Shown piece after piece: positions 1 to 13,057 of a stretch of DNA of 64,000 nt; positions within the stretch are counted from its first letter, which is position 1; each line of letters starts with the position of its first letter. Location of the stretch: assembly GCA_026545225.1 (NCBI GenBank), contig CM048845.1:97900533-97964532 (forward strand), written 5' to 3'. The notes under the pieces were generated by a model. The model saw only the letters and a list, made by a program, of their open reading frames with translations, searched no databases and had not been told where the DNA came from. The DNA is from Cornus controversa (lineage: Eukaryota > Streptophyta > Magnoliopsida > Cornales > Cornaceae). A program made the position numbers and the translations under genes.

Positions 1-598
1 AAACCCCGTTCTTGTGGACTGAAGATTCTCCAGAAGGCCTTCAAGGCTGTAAAAGCAGATATTTCACCATCCACCACAATTTCGCAACAATATTTGTTAA
101 TGTCCTTGAGAATTTAAATTTACATACATACAAATGGGCCCTAGGTCTTTGAACGTAAGGAAGAACTGGTTTGCTTTTTTGATGAACCTGCCCTACTCCT
201 GCTTCATGATTTTAAGGTTCACGTCCATGCTCAGAGCCCACACCCCATTTTGTGGAGTTAAATATAAATATCCAAGTATGAGTGCAGCAATCATTTCCAA
301 AAGAAAAAATAAAAATAAAAATAAAAATCTAAATATAGATCTGGATTTCAGTTTTATCGAACTTCCTATAGAACTTTCAACTCTTTCTTTTGAAGTTGGA
401 GTAAGTTGAAAATTTCAATTATGAATCAACTTTGTCCTTTTAGCAGGCTTGTGCTGTGCATTCCTTTCTCAATCGTTATTACATTTCTTCACTTGGTCTT
501 TACCTTTTGTTCTCTCTTCTCTACGATTTTCTGATATTGTTTTCTTTCGCTAATTGATTTGTTGAAAAATATTTTAATTGGTTGTCATCATTGTACAG
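1..598 (+). other. Upstream intron or 5' part of DUF547 gene
   Basis: No exon could be defended here. The stretch is AT-rich with polypyrimidine tracts and ends in a clear splice acceptor (TTGTACAG, ending at 598) just before the first recognisable coding exon. Open frames in this interval, such as the one from about 134 to 409, are low-complexity and Lys/Asn-rich and match nothing known to me. Earlier exons of the gene must lie further left, because the leucine-zipper exon starts in mid-protein without a convincing Met. Confidence 0.5.
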
Positions 599-949
599 GC
601 TCAGGATCTCTTGTCCAATATTGCAATATTGGAGTCTGCTGTCTCAGAACTTGAACATGAGTTGATCTCGTTGCATTTCCAGCTTAGTCAGGAAAGAAAT
701 GAACGAAGACTTTTAGAATATCGTTGGAGACATTCATCTTCCCAGTCGCTATTTATTTGCTCTGATATAATGAAAGCACCGGTATATATTCTTGTTTACT
801 CACCTCTAGCCATCAGGATTATAACAAGCATCATTTTTGTACTTCACAAAGTTGACTTAACAAAAACTAGTTTTTTCTTGACTGATGTGGCAATCTTATT
901 CACTATCTCCAAAGAGACAATAGTAATTCAATTATTATTATTGATGTTG

Positions 950-989
<40 letters not shown>

Positions 990-3900
990 GTTATTCTTTT
1001 TCTATATATTGATTCTTCTTCCTCCTCCTCCCCAAATAGAGGTGTGTTCTCCATTTTCCCTTCATGGAGCTCTCTCATTTTAAGATAATCCCTAAGGTTT
1101 AGTCTCTTGGCTTTAGATTTTGCTGATACCATTAACAGTCCTGTTTTAAATTGAAACCGAACTCAATAGTTTCATGATATTTTTTCGAGTTTGTTGAAAT
1201 ACTCAGATTTGTATTTGCAGAGACTGAGATCATACGGTGTTTGTTTTCGCTATGTATTAAGCACATCTTTAATATCATGCAAAAAATAAAAATGAATGTC
1301 TGTGGTGGCCATTTTCTGCTTATATATGTTACTTCTTCTTTGTTTTCTCTCTCTCTGGTATGAGAGCGGTGGGGGAAATTGGTCCAAAAGCTGAAGTATA
1401 GGGTTTTATTTATTTATTTTTTTTGGGGGGTGGTGGTGGTTGGCACTTGCCCCTTTTTGTACTTTGCTATTAGTTCAATAATAGCCAACTTGAAAATTGA
1501 GATATATTTGAACCAGTTCCTTGTTCTACGTACACGTGTTGTTCTTAATATGTGGGGTTCGATGAGATGGATTTCTACTTTAAGCACAAGCAGGTGGGTT
1601 ACTGGCTGACTAACGGCATTGATGATGATGAAATGGCATCTTGTAGTTGCCAATTTCTGTTTTGTTATAATAGTGAACTTCCTATGTTCTTGCATAATCC
1701 AGATTTCGTCTTCTTTGAAATGTTCAAAGCATTCCATCTCTGAATTGCATCATTCCTCTAAAGATATCTCATGCCAGGAGCTCGAAGGTCAACCATCTGA
1801 AGCAACTAGCAAATCATCTAGCACATATCTGACTATAGAGGTATCTCTCTGGTCTACCTCTGGCACCTCTCACTTGTTGGCTACTTTGACATTTTTGAAT
1901 CGGTGTTATATATTAGAATTCAGTTGATTCTAACGACAGACTTTAAATGACAGATGTGTGGATCTGTGTGTGTACATAACCATGTTGCTTCTTCATATAC
2001 AAAATCCTGGACCAAAAAGTACTTGTAACAACATCAAGAATTAGATATGTTTATTAGTTTTGAAGGGGAGATCATGGTAGCTGGATTATGTAACTCTGAA
2101 AGCTGTCCTTGTGTCTATAAATCACAAACATAACAAGAACTAAAACAAAGGAGTAATTGATTGACTTAACCGGAAGACCCAATCACCCTCAATTGTATAA
2201 AGGAATAAACAATTGACTCAAAATCTGCTAAATCATCTTTATCAACTTCAATTATGCTTTCTTCCGGAAAAAAAATATATATATATAATGTTCATTGATT
2301 GTTTTAGATCTCCTTAAGGCTTGCATGAATACATGTTCTAATTATAACAGAACCTTTTAATGGATACTGTTATTCTAGGCATTTAATATTGATAACTTGA
2401 ATCAGAATGCAGTTGAAGAAGTTGTGATTCTCCATGAGAACGAAGTGTCCATGAAAGCGGATATTAAATGTTGTCATCCTGTAGATGTTGCGAAGCTTAT
2501 TAAAGAGGTGCAACCTAATGGCCTCTGGTATCACCCTAATCAATTATCAGAAGAGATGGTTCGATGCATGAAAAATATATTCATCTCTTTGGCAGATTCT
2601 GCTATGCCATCAAAGTCCTCTGCACTGGAGAACCACGGGTCATCATTGTCTCCCAGGGGACATCTTTTGAATTTGTCGGGGTGGTCATCATCTGAACGCT
2701 CCGTAATTTCATCATGGGTGCAGAGCCCACAATTTGATTTAGAGTGTAACCCCGAGGTGTTGGCAACAGGAAGTACTTTTGATCCCTATAGAGTGCGTGG
2801 TAAATTAAGTTGGGCAGATATTGGAAGCTATAGATTAGCAACTGAGGTATCTTGGATGTCAGTTGGGAAGAAGCAACTAGAATATGCTGCAGGGGCACTA
2901 CGTAGGTTTAGGTAAGGGTTCATTCAACCCCTACTTTTTGATGTTTCTTATCCATTTGTTGGTCAAACAAACGGCAATGAGGTTTTATAAATTTTCAGAA
3001 AGTTGCTATTAGAATTACATATTAGTAATATTATGAATGACCCTGATACAGAACTAATGATGAGATTTTTGTATATCATTTGCTGTTGGCAGTTTTCTTC
3101 ACTGAAATGCATGTGCCTCTGTTTATTATTTTCTCACTTTTTTATCTGTTTTCTCAACATCTTTTTTGATACATAACCAATTTTTTAAATTGTGCCAACA
3201 AGCTGCACTTGTTTCCTCTTATTTTATAATTATCTGTTTGCATGTCCATTTTTGCCATGCTCAGGTAGTGGTTCTTAATTTTGAACAAATGGGAACCCAT
3301 GAAGGTTTCCCATTGAACTCCTATGAGTTTCGATATTTGAAGCTGAATTTATGTAAGAGTAAAGTGCTTTGAGATTCTTCAGAGATTACACTGTTACATC
3401 CCTTCATACTGTGATTTAAAGTTAATCAAAGGATGTTTGTCAGGAGTAAATTTTCTATAAATTTAACGGTGGCAATTGTTTTTTGCGTATGTGGGTTTTC
3501 CTTTTCCTTTCTTTATTGTTCTGACGGTTGGGGATAGGAATTGTGTCTATTGTGTCAAAATTTAGCATATGTTTGTTTATGTATCCTACAAGATTTTACT
3601 TCTAATTTTTTTAGCAGATCTAGTACTGATTGACTGCTGTTTTGGTGTTACTGTCTGGAGAACAGAACACTTGTTGATCAACTGGCCAAAGTACATCCTA
3701 TCCACCTGAGCTGCAATGAGAAGTTGGCTTTCTGGATCAATGTGTATAATGCACTGATAATGCATGTGCGTTTTCTCAATTTCTAGTTTTTAGATTTTAT
3801 TTTGGTGAGATTAAGATTTTTAATAGTGCAGCTCGGATCAACTTCTGTAGTTCTTTGATCAATTATAGAGGGCAGTCCTGTTAGCACTGTACTTGTGATT

Positions 3901-6900
3901 TCCATAAATCCATTTTAAATTTTATGCACTAGTAGTGCGAAGTATAAAGGTGAAAGGGAAGTGCCAATAACTCTTTTTAAGTACAACACCTCTAAAAGGT
4001 GGACTTTTATTAAAGGGTAGCTCAATTGGCACTTCACGTTTATCTTTTTGAACTCCACTTTTGAGTCATTCACCCATGGTCTGGAGTAAAATAAGTTAAT
4101 TGGGTGTTTGTAAATGGGATGACTTCTATATTACATGATTGCATTTGGAGATAGATAGGGGAAACATGAAAGAGTAGGAAATCTTTGTTGAAGAGGTTGA
4201 AAAAGGAGGGGATGACAGATGACCCTAGTCTTGCAAACTAAACCCTACCAACAATTTAAATTTAGAAGCTTGTAATAATTGCTACTTGTAGAAGTGGAAT
4301 TGTTGAAAAGCTGCAACTTGTAAATAAGTTGAAGTTGGAGAAGAAGATGCATCAATAACTAATGGCAAGTCCTTCTAGCATGATCATTCCAAATACAGCC
4401 TTAGGTGGAGTGCCAATAGCTTTGCCCTATTTAAAGTTCAAGTAGAAGGAGAAGTAACAAACTTCATTTTGTTTTCTGGACTGTGAACAGGCTTACCTGG
4501 CATACGGAGTCCCAAGAAGTGACTTAAAGCTCTTTTCTTTGATGCAAAAGGTTTGATTTCTGGCATTCTATGCTTCCTTCACTTTTTGCTTTATAGTTTG
4601 TTAAGGTTGTTCCAGATTATAAATTGTTCACTGTAGTAGTCTTCTAGGTGATGTTTATGTCATGCTGTTTTTAAAACCTCTCAGGCCCAGATGAGTAATG
4701 AAAGTACTGTTGCTGCCCCTTTCTTCTGGGCATCAGGTGCTTGAGTGGTCACCCTTGTTGAAGTTGTATTGTTAGACTTTGTGCTACTCCTGTGGTGATT
4801 TGGCTGCATTATTGTGAAGGAATTATAGAATCTTTCAGAAGCATTACAAAGTGGATTATTTGAGGGGTAGATATAATCTCTATCATCTTCTTTCAGTCTT
4901 GATGACTAAAGAGTTCGATAAGATGCCATTGAGCATCAGTATAAGGATTGGACCTCTGTTTGTCAAAAAATGTCATTGGGAGGTTATATGAGTCAAGTCT
5001 CCACTAGTTGGTAGAGTGAGGATGGATTTCAATGGACATTCTCTCAGGAATCTAATGCAAGTGGCAACTTGTCACGCCCCAAATTCGAATATAGGAACAT
5101 CTTGTCCCATATCCAAGTATGGTGCATGAACTGGGAAATCACATTCCAGTGCATTAACTGAATAAGCACATCATAACTCTAACTAGCACAACCCATGGCC
5201 AGTAGTTCTATAGTTAGATACTCAAAATAACCATTACCAAATATCTCAATTTCAATGTATATTTACATCTGATTCTCACCACATGATCACTCAATGCAAA
5301 TAAGAGAATTGCTTAAATATATACAGTAATCGAAGTCTTCATCTCCAACTTTCGCATTGCAATCAATTACTTGGAATTATAAATAAAGAAGTGAGCTCAC
5401 AGCTCAACGAGTTCATCACTCAACAGGTGTTACTCTCACCATACTTCAATACACACCTGTATAAATTTACATATTATGCCACCATGATCAATACTATAGT
5501 TAAGGGCTTGTACATCTAACCATAATGTCAGAGTCCATTCTCTCTTCTTTTTCTAATTGTTTTTCCTAGTTATAATCATGTTAATCTTCTTAATTGATTG
5601 CCTTCTTTATTTCTTATTACAATATTTCTCATGCACGTTTTCTATTCAGCATATCTTAGATCTAGTGGCTCAACCTCATATAAATGATGCAACAAGGATA
5701 AGCTATGTGAATTACATTGTTTGAACAGTTAGAGGCATTTTCGAAATGCAAGAGCAATTATCTTCTTTTTTTTCTTTAAAGGAATGGATAATATGGTTCA
5801 ACTCACGTGTTCTAAATTTTCTTCCTAAACTTTCTATATTAGAATTAATCATGCCAAAACATGTAGCATAGGGATTCAAATTATTGATGTGCTATCAGCA
5901 TTTTCTTAATATTTTCCTTTTTATTTTTCAATTTTTTTTTTGTCACATTTACACAATAAAATATGGAGTTAAATTGGATTCTTGTTTTATCCAAGGAAAA
6001 AAGAGAGAAATCTATTTATCTATACAGAAGAGGAAAAGACATAGGTTACTATGTACCGACTGAACAGTACTATTCATGATTCAATAATTGAAACATTTCC
6101 AACTTAAAGAAATGTATGGTAAAGCTTCGTTTGGAATGTTGTGACAGAAAGCAACATGCAATGGAACTCTTTTTAGGTGACTGAAACAGACTACCATGAG
6201 AAGATCTTCTTTTTAAAGGGATCTGATTTGGATCTATTATATGTATAACATCCAATTTTTTTTTTATTTTTAAAAAATATATCTATATAGATTCTAGAGG
6301 TTTCCCTTTATGTTGTTCATGTCAACAAAAAATTTGAAATACATTGACTTTTGTAGATCAGGAGTTCAGATCAAATAGTAATGATCGGGAACTTAGAAAC
6401 ACTGTAATAATATTTGAATTCATTTTTTATGTTATTTTGTAGATATATGAAAACAATTGGAAGAAAGTAGGAAAATATTTTATGAATCACTTAATTTGGT
6501 ATTCTGGAAGTATGCCAAGTTTTATGTAATCTGAATATGCAAATCTTGAGATTATTATTGTGTATATGTGGGTAAACATCAGATGATACTACATTTGAGT
6601 GGTGAATTCCAGGCGTAAACTGAAGTATGCATGTTCTCTCCATTTCTAACTTGTGTAAATGAGCAAAGGGTTGCTTTGATATCTTTAATTGCTCTGGACA
6701 AGGGTAAAACCACAACTCCATTACCGAGCCTTGGATGAGTTCTTAAATTTGAGAAATTATTTCTTTCTTTAGAGAAATGAGTTTCTTCGCTATTTGAAGA
6801 ATTCCGTTTGCATCTTTTGACCAGTGCTCTTTGTAGAGCCAAATCCAGTGTGCAATAATTTCTAGGTCCTGGTCAGAAGTGATAGTCAGTGTAATACTGC

Positions 6901-8320
6901 TGTAGACTGGCCCGCCGCCTGAGAAAACTGTTTTCAAGAGACAAACTCCAGTGAACCACTTTCCTCTTCTTTTCTCCATTCCATTTATTCCCCTTTGAAA
7001 GAAGTACAAGGAAAAAAAGAAAAAAATAGAATCTATTACTCTGGTCTAATTGAAGACTTTGAAAATGGAGAGGAGACTCCAAGAAACAAAGAGGAAGAGA
7101 GAAGAACCACCAAGAAGATATTTTTGCTAGAAAACCTGCTTCCTCCAGTCACATCTTTTCAAATTGGAAAAGGGATGGCCTTCTCTTTATATATCCTCCA
7201 GTCACATCTTTCCAACAAGATGTTAAAAAAAAAATGCTCCTCCTATTCCCTCTAAAGCTGAGAGTTTGAACCTGTCCAATTTAGGGCATTGTTGGTTGTT
7301 TGTGCAAGTGAATGCTTCCCCATTTGGAAGTAAATCCACCCAAAAATCTCTCCCCCTCTTTGGCTTCATTCCTTCTAGTTTAAACTTGGAATTTGAAAGC
7401 CCTTTGTAATCTCTCTGAGTATCTGATACTCTCGTAAATATATAATAGTATTTTCAATATCCCATGACCAAACCAATCATGGTTAGATTTATTTTGGCAT
7501 GGAAAATTATATTGCTGTAGCTATCAATATTGTTCTTCACTCCATTATCTATTTTTGTGGTGTTTATTGTTTCCAGGCAACATATACTGTTGGAGGGCAT
7601 TCTTTTAGTGCAGCTGCTATTGAGTATATAATATTGAAGATGAAACCGCCAGTGCATAGACCTCAAATTGTATGAACTTGGTTTCTGACATGTTAAATGA
7701 GTAACTCTTATTTATCTATCTTCTCGTCATTTTCTTCTACTTGATCTGCTAATTAAGATTGTGGTATGTTACTAGGCTTTGATACTTGCTCTGCACAAGC
7801 TGAAAGTATCCGAGGAGCAAAGAAAGTATTCGGTTGATAGATTTGAACCACTTGTAGCTTTTGCTCTCAGCTGCGGAATGTACTCATCACCTGCGGTAAA
7901 TTTGAGCACCTTTTGATTTTATATTTAAGAATTTCTTCTATGATGCAATTTGCATGTAAAAATTTCTTCTCTCATGTATGCAACTGATTTATAACACGGC
8001 AATTGCAGATAAGAATTTACACTGCTAAGAATGTGAGGGAAGAGCTGCAAGAAGCTCAGCAAGACTTCATCCGAGCTTCAGTAGGGGTGAGCAGCAAAGG
8101 AAAGCTGTTGGTGCCCAAAATGCTACACTGTTTTGCTAAAGGCTTTGTAGACGATGCCAAACTGGCTGTATGGATATCACAATACCTTCCACCCCATCAG
8201 GCTGCCTTTGTTGAACAATGCATGTCAAAAAGGCGGCAAAGCCTCCTCGGTTCTTGCAATTGTGGTATTCTTCCTTTCGATTCCTGCTTCCGTTACCTTT
8301 TCCTGCCTGAAAAAATTTAA
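599..8320 (+). CDS. DUF547 protein with N-terminal leucine zipper (3' part, 8 exons)
   Basis: Exons read by eye: 599-781, 1703-1840, 2379-2911, 3666-3765, 4491-4550, 7577-7669, 7776-7895 and 8009-8320. All borders are GT/AG, phases agree, and the joined frame gives 512 residues ending in TAA at 8318-8320. Visible residues 1-45 form the heptad-rich coiled coil (AQDLLSNIAILESAVSELEH, then ISLHFQLSQE), called the MIP1-type leucine zipper in this family. A Ser-rich linker follows, then a segment with LSEEMVRCMKNIFISLADS. The DUF547 domain begins near residue 285 (KLAFWINVYNALIMH, YTVGGHSFSAAAIEYIILKM) and ends FRYLFLP. The family's biochemical function is unsettled; members are described as ternary-complex-factor MIP1-like proteins. 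The 5' end is missing. Relative to my memory of the family, two Arg near the C-terminus (LGSCNCG and PFDSCFR) are Cys here. Downstream lies the convergent HAC gene. Confidence 0.9.
931..989. repeat. (TTA)n microsatellite
   Basis: About 59 bp of ATT/TTA triplets, interrupted once by TGATGTTGTTG, inside the intron after the leucine-zipper exon. It creates a spurious poly-Leu reading frame and has no coding meaning. It is probably length-polymorphic. Confidence 0.9.
4551..7576 (+). other. 3-kb intron of DUF547 gene
   Basis: This is the largest intron of the gene; GT at 4551 and AG at 7575-7576 join two exons that are continuous in the DUF547 domain (FSLMQK to ATYTVGG). The inside is mostly AT-rich sequence without recognisable exons. 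From about 5070 it holds a probable decayed LTR fragment, listed separately. Open frames at 6.5-7.3 kb are Lys/Ser-rich and not recognisable. Confidence 0.7.
5070..5460. mobile_element. Probable decayed LTR fragment
   Basis: The segment begins TGTCACGCCCCAAATTCGAA and contains a GTGAGCTCACAGCTCAACGA stretch. That start resembles the terminus of the Ty3/gypsy LTR at 59654 (TGTCATGCCC), and phrases like these are common in plant LTRs. No second boundary or target duplication was found, so the extent is a guess. It lies in the large DUF547 intron. Confidence 0.35.
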
Positions 8321-8728
8321 CCATGAAGCTGGATGTTAGGGACTTGACGCCACCATTACGTCCTAAATATCTTGGTTCCTGCTGGGCAGCTCATTTCGGA
8401 TTATAGGTTGCATTATTTCAAGTCAACCATGTTTTAGCTCAAACATGATGAGGATGATATTTTGCCTTATAGATCAGTTGTATTCCTCTTGAATGGTGTA
8501 TATTAGATTTACAGGCACAAGGATTGCTAACAAAATGCTTACTGATGATGAACATGCATTATGCATCAGCTTTATTGCTTGGATGGCTTGTCTTTTCATG
8601 AAGATTTAACCAATATTTTAGAAGCTGTCCCGAGAACCTCTTATTCTACGAGTATCGACTTTTTGTTGGTGGCGGCGGTGGTGTTTCCAAGATATAATCA
8701 TTGTGTGTGTGTGTGTGTGTGGTGTGCC

Positions 8729-9182
8729 TAGGGTGGCAATTTGTGCTCTTGTGTTGTCATGAATATTCCGCTAAACAGTTCAATCTTAACTTCGATTCAT
8801 TTAATAATCGTGTCAAAGGTAACACATTTATTAAATGTGTTAACACGTGTCGACTCATATAACCGTTTAATAAACATGTCTTATAATGATACGATTTTTT
8901 TAATAACATTTTTAATCTGTATAACTTATATAATATGAATTTTTTCATTCCTAAAAATTTCTCTGAATATCATATAAAAAATAAAGTACATAACTATAGA
9001 TAAAGTTTAAAATCAAATGATATTATAAATTGAATTTATATATAAACTCCAAAAACATACTAAGGAACAATGTCGTGTCGTGAATTAGAGAGTTCAAATT
9101 CAACCTAATTTTAGTGTGTCAAGTTCGTTTATTAAATGTCCAAACCCGCTTAATTCGTGTCGTGTTCAATTTTGTCACCCTA
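8729..9182. mobile_element. hAT-like MITE
   Basis: This 454-bp AT-rich element has terminal inverted repeats: TAGGGTGGCAATTTG on the left, and on the right ATTTTGTCACCCTA, the complement of TAGGGTGACAAAAT. No open frame suggests a transposase. Flanking 8-mers GGTGTGCC and AGTATGTC match at 5 of 8 positions and differ only by transitions, consistent with an old 8-bp target duplication, the hAT size. It lies about 400 bp past the DUF547 stop. Confidence 0.7.
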
Positions 9183-9274
9183 AGTATGTCATGGTACAAC
9201 AAAGTACATTTATGGCATTCCCAATATTCATTTAGGTTCCTTTCGGTCGAATGATTTCAAACGAATATATTTCG

Positions 9275-9375
9275 ATTAATAAATTAAATTTATAAAACCT
9301 CATGCATAGATTGATATAAATTCAGTTAATAAATTAAATTTATAAAACCTCATGCATGAATTGATATGAGAGAAT
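9275..9375. repeat. 50-bp tandem repeat (2 copies)
   Basis: TTAATAAATTAAATTTATAA followed by AACCTCATGCAT occurs twice, starting near 9276 and 9326, with near-identical spacing. It is a local duplication in the intergenic gap with no coding content. Confidence 0.75.
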
Positions 9376-10305
9376 TATAAATGTTGATTTTATATAGGGT
9401 AAAATATATTGACCTCTCCTGAGATTAGTCTAATTACAAATGGCAATCATGTTTGATATGTGTTACATTGTATCCCTTGAAGTTAGGGGTGTGTAATCAA
9501 CAACCTCCTCTCTTGTAATAAAATTTCAAAAAATAATTTAATTGCCCTTGTCTTTAATGAAATGTCGCATGTATGTGGTGGAGCGACAAAAATACTATTA
9601 AGACATTAACAAAAAAAAACACACCAGTCGCATGTATGCGGTGAGCCCACCACCACATTCACGAAACAAACATTTAGAAACAGCCAAATTTACAGCCAAA
9701 TTCGGAAGAAAAATAATTATCCAAAAAGATGACACATAACAGTACTATTAAAGATGAATTTTGGCTGATCGCGTAAATGCTAATTGTTTATTCCATCTTT
9801 AAACAATCTACAAAATGGCCAATATTTAAGGAGGAAAAAGAATAAAAGAAAAGGAACTTGAAAACCGACCTCTTTAATTTCATCGCATGAAAACATTAGA
9901 GACAGAGTAGGACAACTATAGTACACTCAGCCACCCAAAAATAGCACTGAATGAAATACATAAAATCAAAGAATCACCCAATTGGGCAACAGAAAAAACA
10001 CCAGTGCCCCTTCTCTCCGAAGGACATAGGGGTGGCTGAATATAAGGGCAGCTCTGATCAATAAACTTCACTGTCTTCCTTGAGGAGAACTTCGTGAACG
10101 AAAATAAAAATGAAAGAATTGTAAGCCACCATTGATTCTTAACCAAGATGCTGCAATTTCCTTTGCCATCCCCCTCAAACATTCTGACAGACTTGTGCTA
10201 TAGCTGCCTGGTTCCCATATGTTACCAGTCATTCGAAACTATAATCTCTCCCTCTGTCAATATCATGTCTATCCAAAACGTCCATAACAATATATACAAT
10301 TTGGT

Positions 10306-13003
10306 TTATCCAGAATGGCCAGCAACCTCTGCAGCTCGCTGCCTCATCATCTCCATCACAGCAGCCCTTCGCCGGGAATCAGACTGCTGTTGCAGCCTCC
10401 TCAAATGTTCTTTCAGATCTCTGATAAATATCATTTATACAAATTTATGAGGCAATCCTAATGATGGGAAGTCACACACAGAAAAGTTATCGATGAAGGA
10501 GAAGTTTTGTACAAACCTGCAACGTGGTACATGGCATTCAGATTCTTTGCAAGCTCGAGCATGAAGCTGAAGGATATACCACATTTTCTTACAAAGAACA
10601 CAACCTCCAGAAGCACGCGTTTTGCAATGAATCCCATGTCGAAAAAGTCCCTTCACCTTGCGACAATTTGGATATTGGCAATTCAGAGAACGACATTGAG
10701 ATGCATGCACCAAAAGATCGAGCATCTTCCTAAGCTGAAACATCAAATAACCAAATTGTGTCAGGCTCAAGTAGAAATATGACGTCATGTCCTTGGTGTG
10801 GAAGCATGCAATTCCATTTACAACTTTGATAAATTTTTAATAATATCTGTCGCTAATTAAAGGATTTGAGAGATGGAAATCACAGGAGACACTGATGAGA
10901 GAACAACAAATTTGGAGTTTAAATAATTGTGAGAACAATCAGAAGAAAATATATTCACATTATGTACCACAAACTAATCATAAGTTTACCATCCTTCTCA
11001 GGTCATGTAAGCCTCTTCCAGAAAAAAGCAATTACTCAGTATTGGTTTTGCTAGCACAGGCTGCAATGAGGGATCGATTTGTACAGACCTAATTTTTTAT
11101 AGAGAGAGAGTCAAGGGGGCTTCTGTGGGCGATTCTGTAATGGCAGGCAGCCCAGACCCAACTTAATGATGGCCATACATTTCGGCATTGATAACTCAAA
11201 TATGTGACCGTCAAATTCTCTTCCTTTTTGTTCAAGCATCAGCCATAAGTTAATACGTTGGTAAGCAAAAACTAATGTTTATGTTATATCAAACCAAATT
11301 TAACCCCAAAATTATATTTAAAGCACTGTCACTACAATTCTAGTTTCCTGCCCTCCCTCTCTCCCTCACTCTTCACGAGGAAAAAGCCTTTCATCAAGTA
11401 AATAGAAAGACATCACTGGAAAGCATATGACATTTTCAACTTCACGTCTGAGTTATCTCATTTGTAAATGCAAGGTGTCCCAGCCTAGAATGCATCTTCT
11501 ATTTTCTAGACATCTTGGGTCCAGTCCTTTGTTTTGTGCCTGTCCTATCCACCCTTGGGGCAGGTTTTGGAAGCTGTAATTTGTCCCCGTTGTCTATTTT
11601 TATATTATGGTTGTCTTTTTTGTGCCTAACCCATCAGGTCGTGAGACCATTATAGGTGTGTCCCCCGTTGATGAGGGTCATTTCCCTATCCAGCAGGCGT
11701 GTGCTGAGCTTCCACATGAAACAACATTTCTCATAAAAATTTTACATACCAAAAAAAAAAAAAAAGAACAGCAGGATAACAAATTCCACAATTTGCAGGA
11801 AGAGCATTGAATTTTAGTAAGAAATTTATGCTAAAAAGATGCAAGATAAGGAAATGTCAAGAGAGAGAGAGAGAGAGAAGAGAACAAAAAAAAAACATTA
11901 TTAGTAACAAGTGCCAAGTAAATGACACAAGACATAAGTGAAGAATTACAAATGCTATGGAATAACAAATTAAAGAGACCAGCATACCTGCACAACTCGC
12001 ATTTGCCTAGCTTCTTTATTCTGTGCATCACGATCAGCCATGGATGGATGATTAGTCAATTTATGAGGATGATCAATTCCCCCATCCTTTTGATAGCAAG
12101 CGTTACATACATCATAATCAGGGCAAATCTCACAGCGCCAACCCTGACCAGTTTCAATATCAAGATGACATACATTACATGTAGTCACAAATGCAGGAGC
12201 AGTGGGATTGTGAAGATGGTAAAGAACCATCATTGAGGAATGTTTAGCTCGGCGTAGGGTATCATATTGATAATGGTTGCCCTGACAAAGACTCAGAAAT
12301 GCCTGTCTAGTATCAAAGAATTCACTCTCAAGAATCTCATCTTTGTCCTTGGTATCTACAGTTACATCATTGATTTCAACCTGCAGGATTTATTTATCTC
12401 ACTTCTCAATCAGGAGAATAAAGTAGAACACTAAATTAAATAAATAAAGCTTCATGTATGACTAAAAAAAATCATTTAGTGGAGAAATAAAAAACTCATT
12501 GACAAAAACCCTTACTGGATATAGTACGTGCTTGTCCCTTTGATAGATAGGATGTCTGTCTTTCTCTTCAATTTTTTGTTCTGCTTCATAACACCTGTAA
12601 GGGTATAAGCATAAATACCAAAATACACATAGGAGTCATTAAAAAAACCAAGATAGAAAAAACAAGATAATCTTTCAAGAGCCATACACTGATGATCCAG
12701 AGCAAACACTCAGATAATTCAACCACAGAATTTTTTTAAAATGTAACAAAGACCACCAAAACTCGGATGACAGAACGTATTCAATTAAGTTCCCACAAGA
12801 AAACTGTAGGGTACATTGACTAACAATTAACTTCTGCTGATATCAACCAATCTTAACTGAGGGAAACTAGTTCTGGCCTGAAATGTCTTGCAGTTAAGGC
12901 AACATATTGGTGTTTACATTTATATCTCACTTAACTAAATTGCATTTCGTCCCAATTGAACTCACGAAAATTGCAAGTCTTGTTAGTTTTAAAATTATCA
13001 ATA

Positions 13004-13057
<54 letters not shown>

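Larger units (their letters stand above)
8321..10305. other. Convergent intergenic gap (3' UTRs, MITE, small repeats)
   Basis: Two genes end towards each other here: the DUF547 gene at 8320 (+) and the HAC gene at 10306 (minus). The gap should hold both 3' UTRs. Minus-strand AATAAA-like signals (TTTATT on +) occur near 9787, a plausible HAC poly(A) site. A (TG)n run at about 8702-8720 abuts a hAT-like MITE (8729-9182), and a 50-bp tandem repeat lies at 9275-9375. No other gene is visible. Confidence 0.6.

Noticed and set aside
578-1012. A single 144-residue open frame including a poly-Leu tail
   Set aside because: Only 599-781 is coding; the rest runs into the intron and the (TTA)n microsatellite.
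1414-1737. Minus-strand open frame of 107 residues
   Set aside because: Antisense to the DUF547 gene and unrecognisable; part of the opposite strand (1703-1840) is a real exon in the + frame.
6491-7255. Cluster of overlapping frames in the large DUF547 intron
   Set aside because: Low-complexity, mutually overlapping on both strands, and not needed because flanking exons are contiguous in the protein family.
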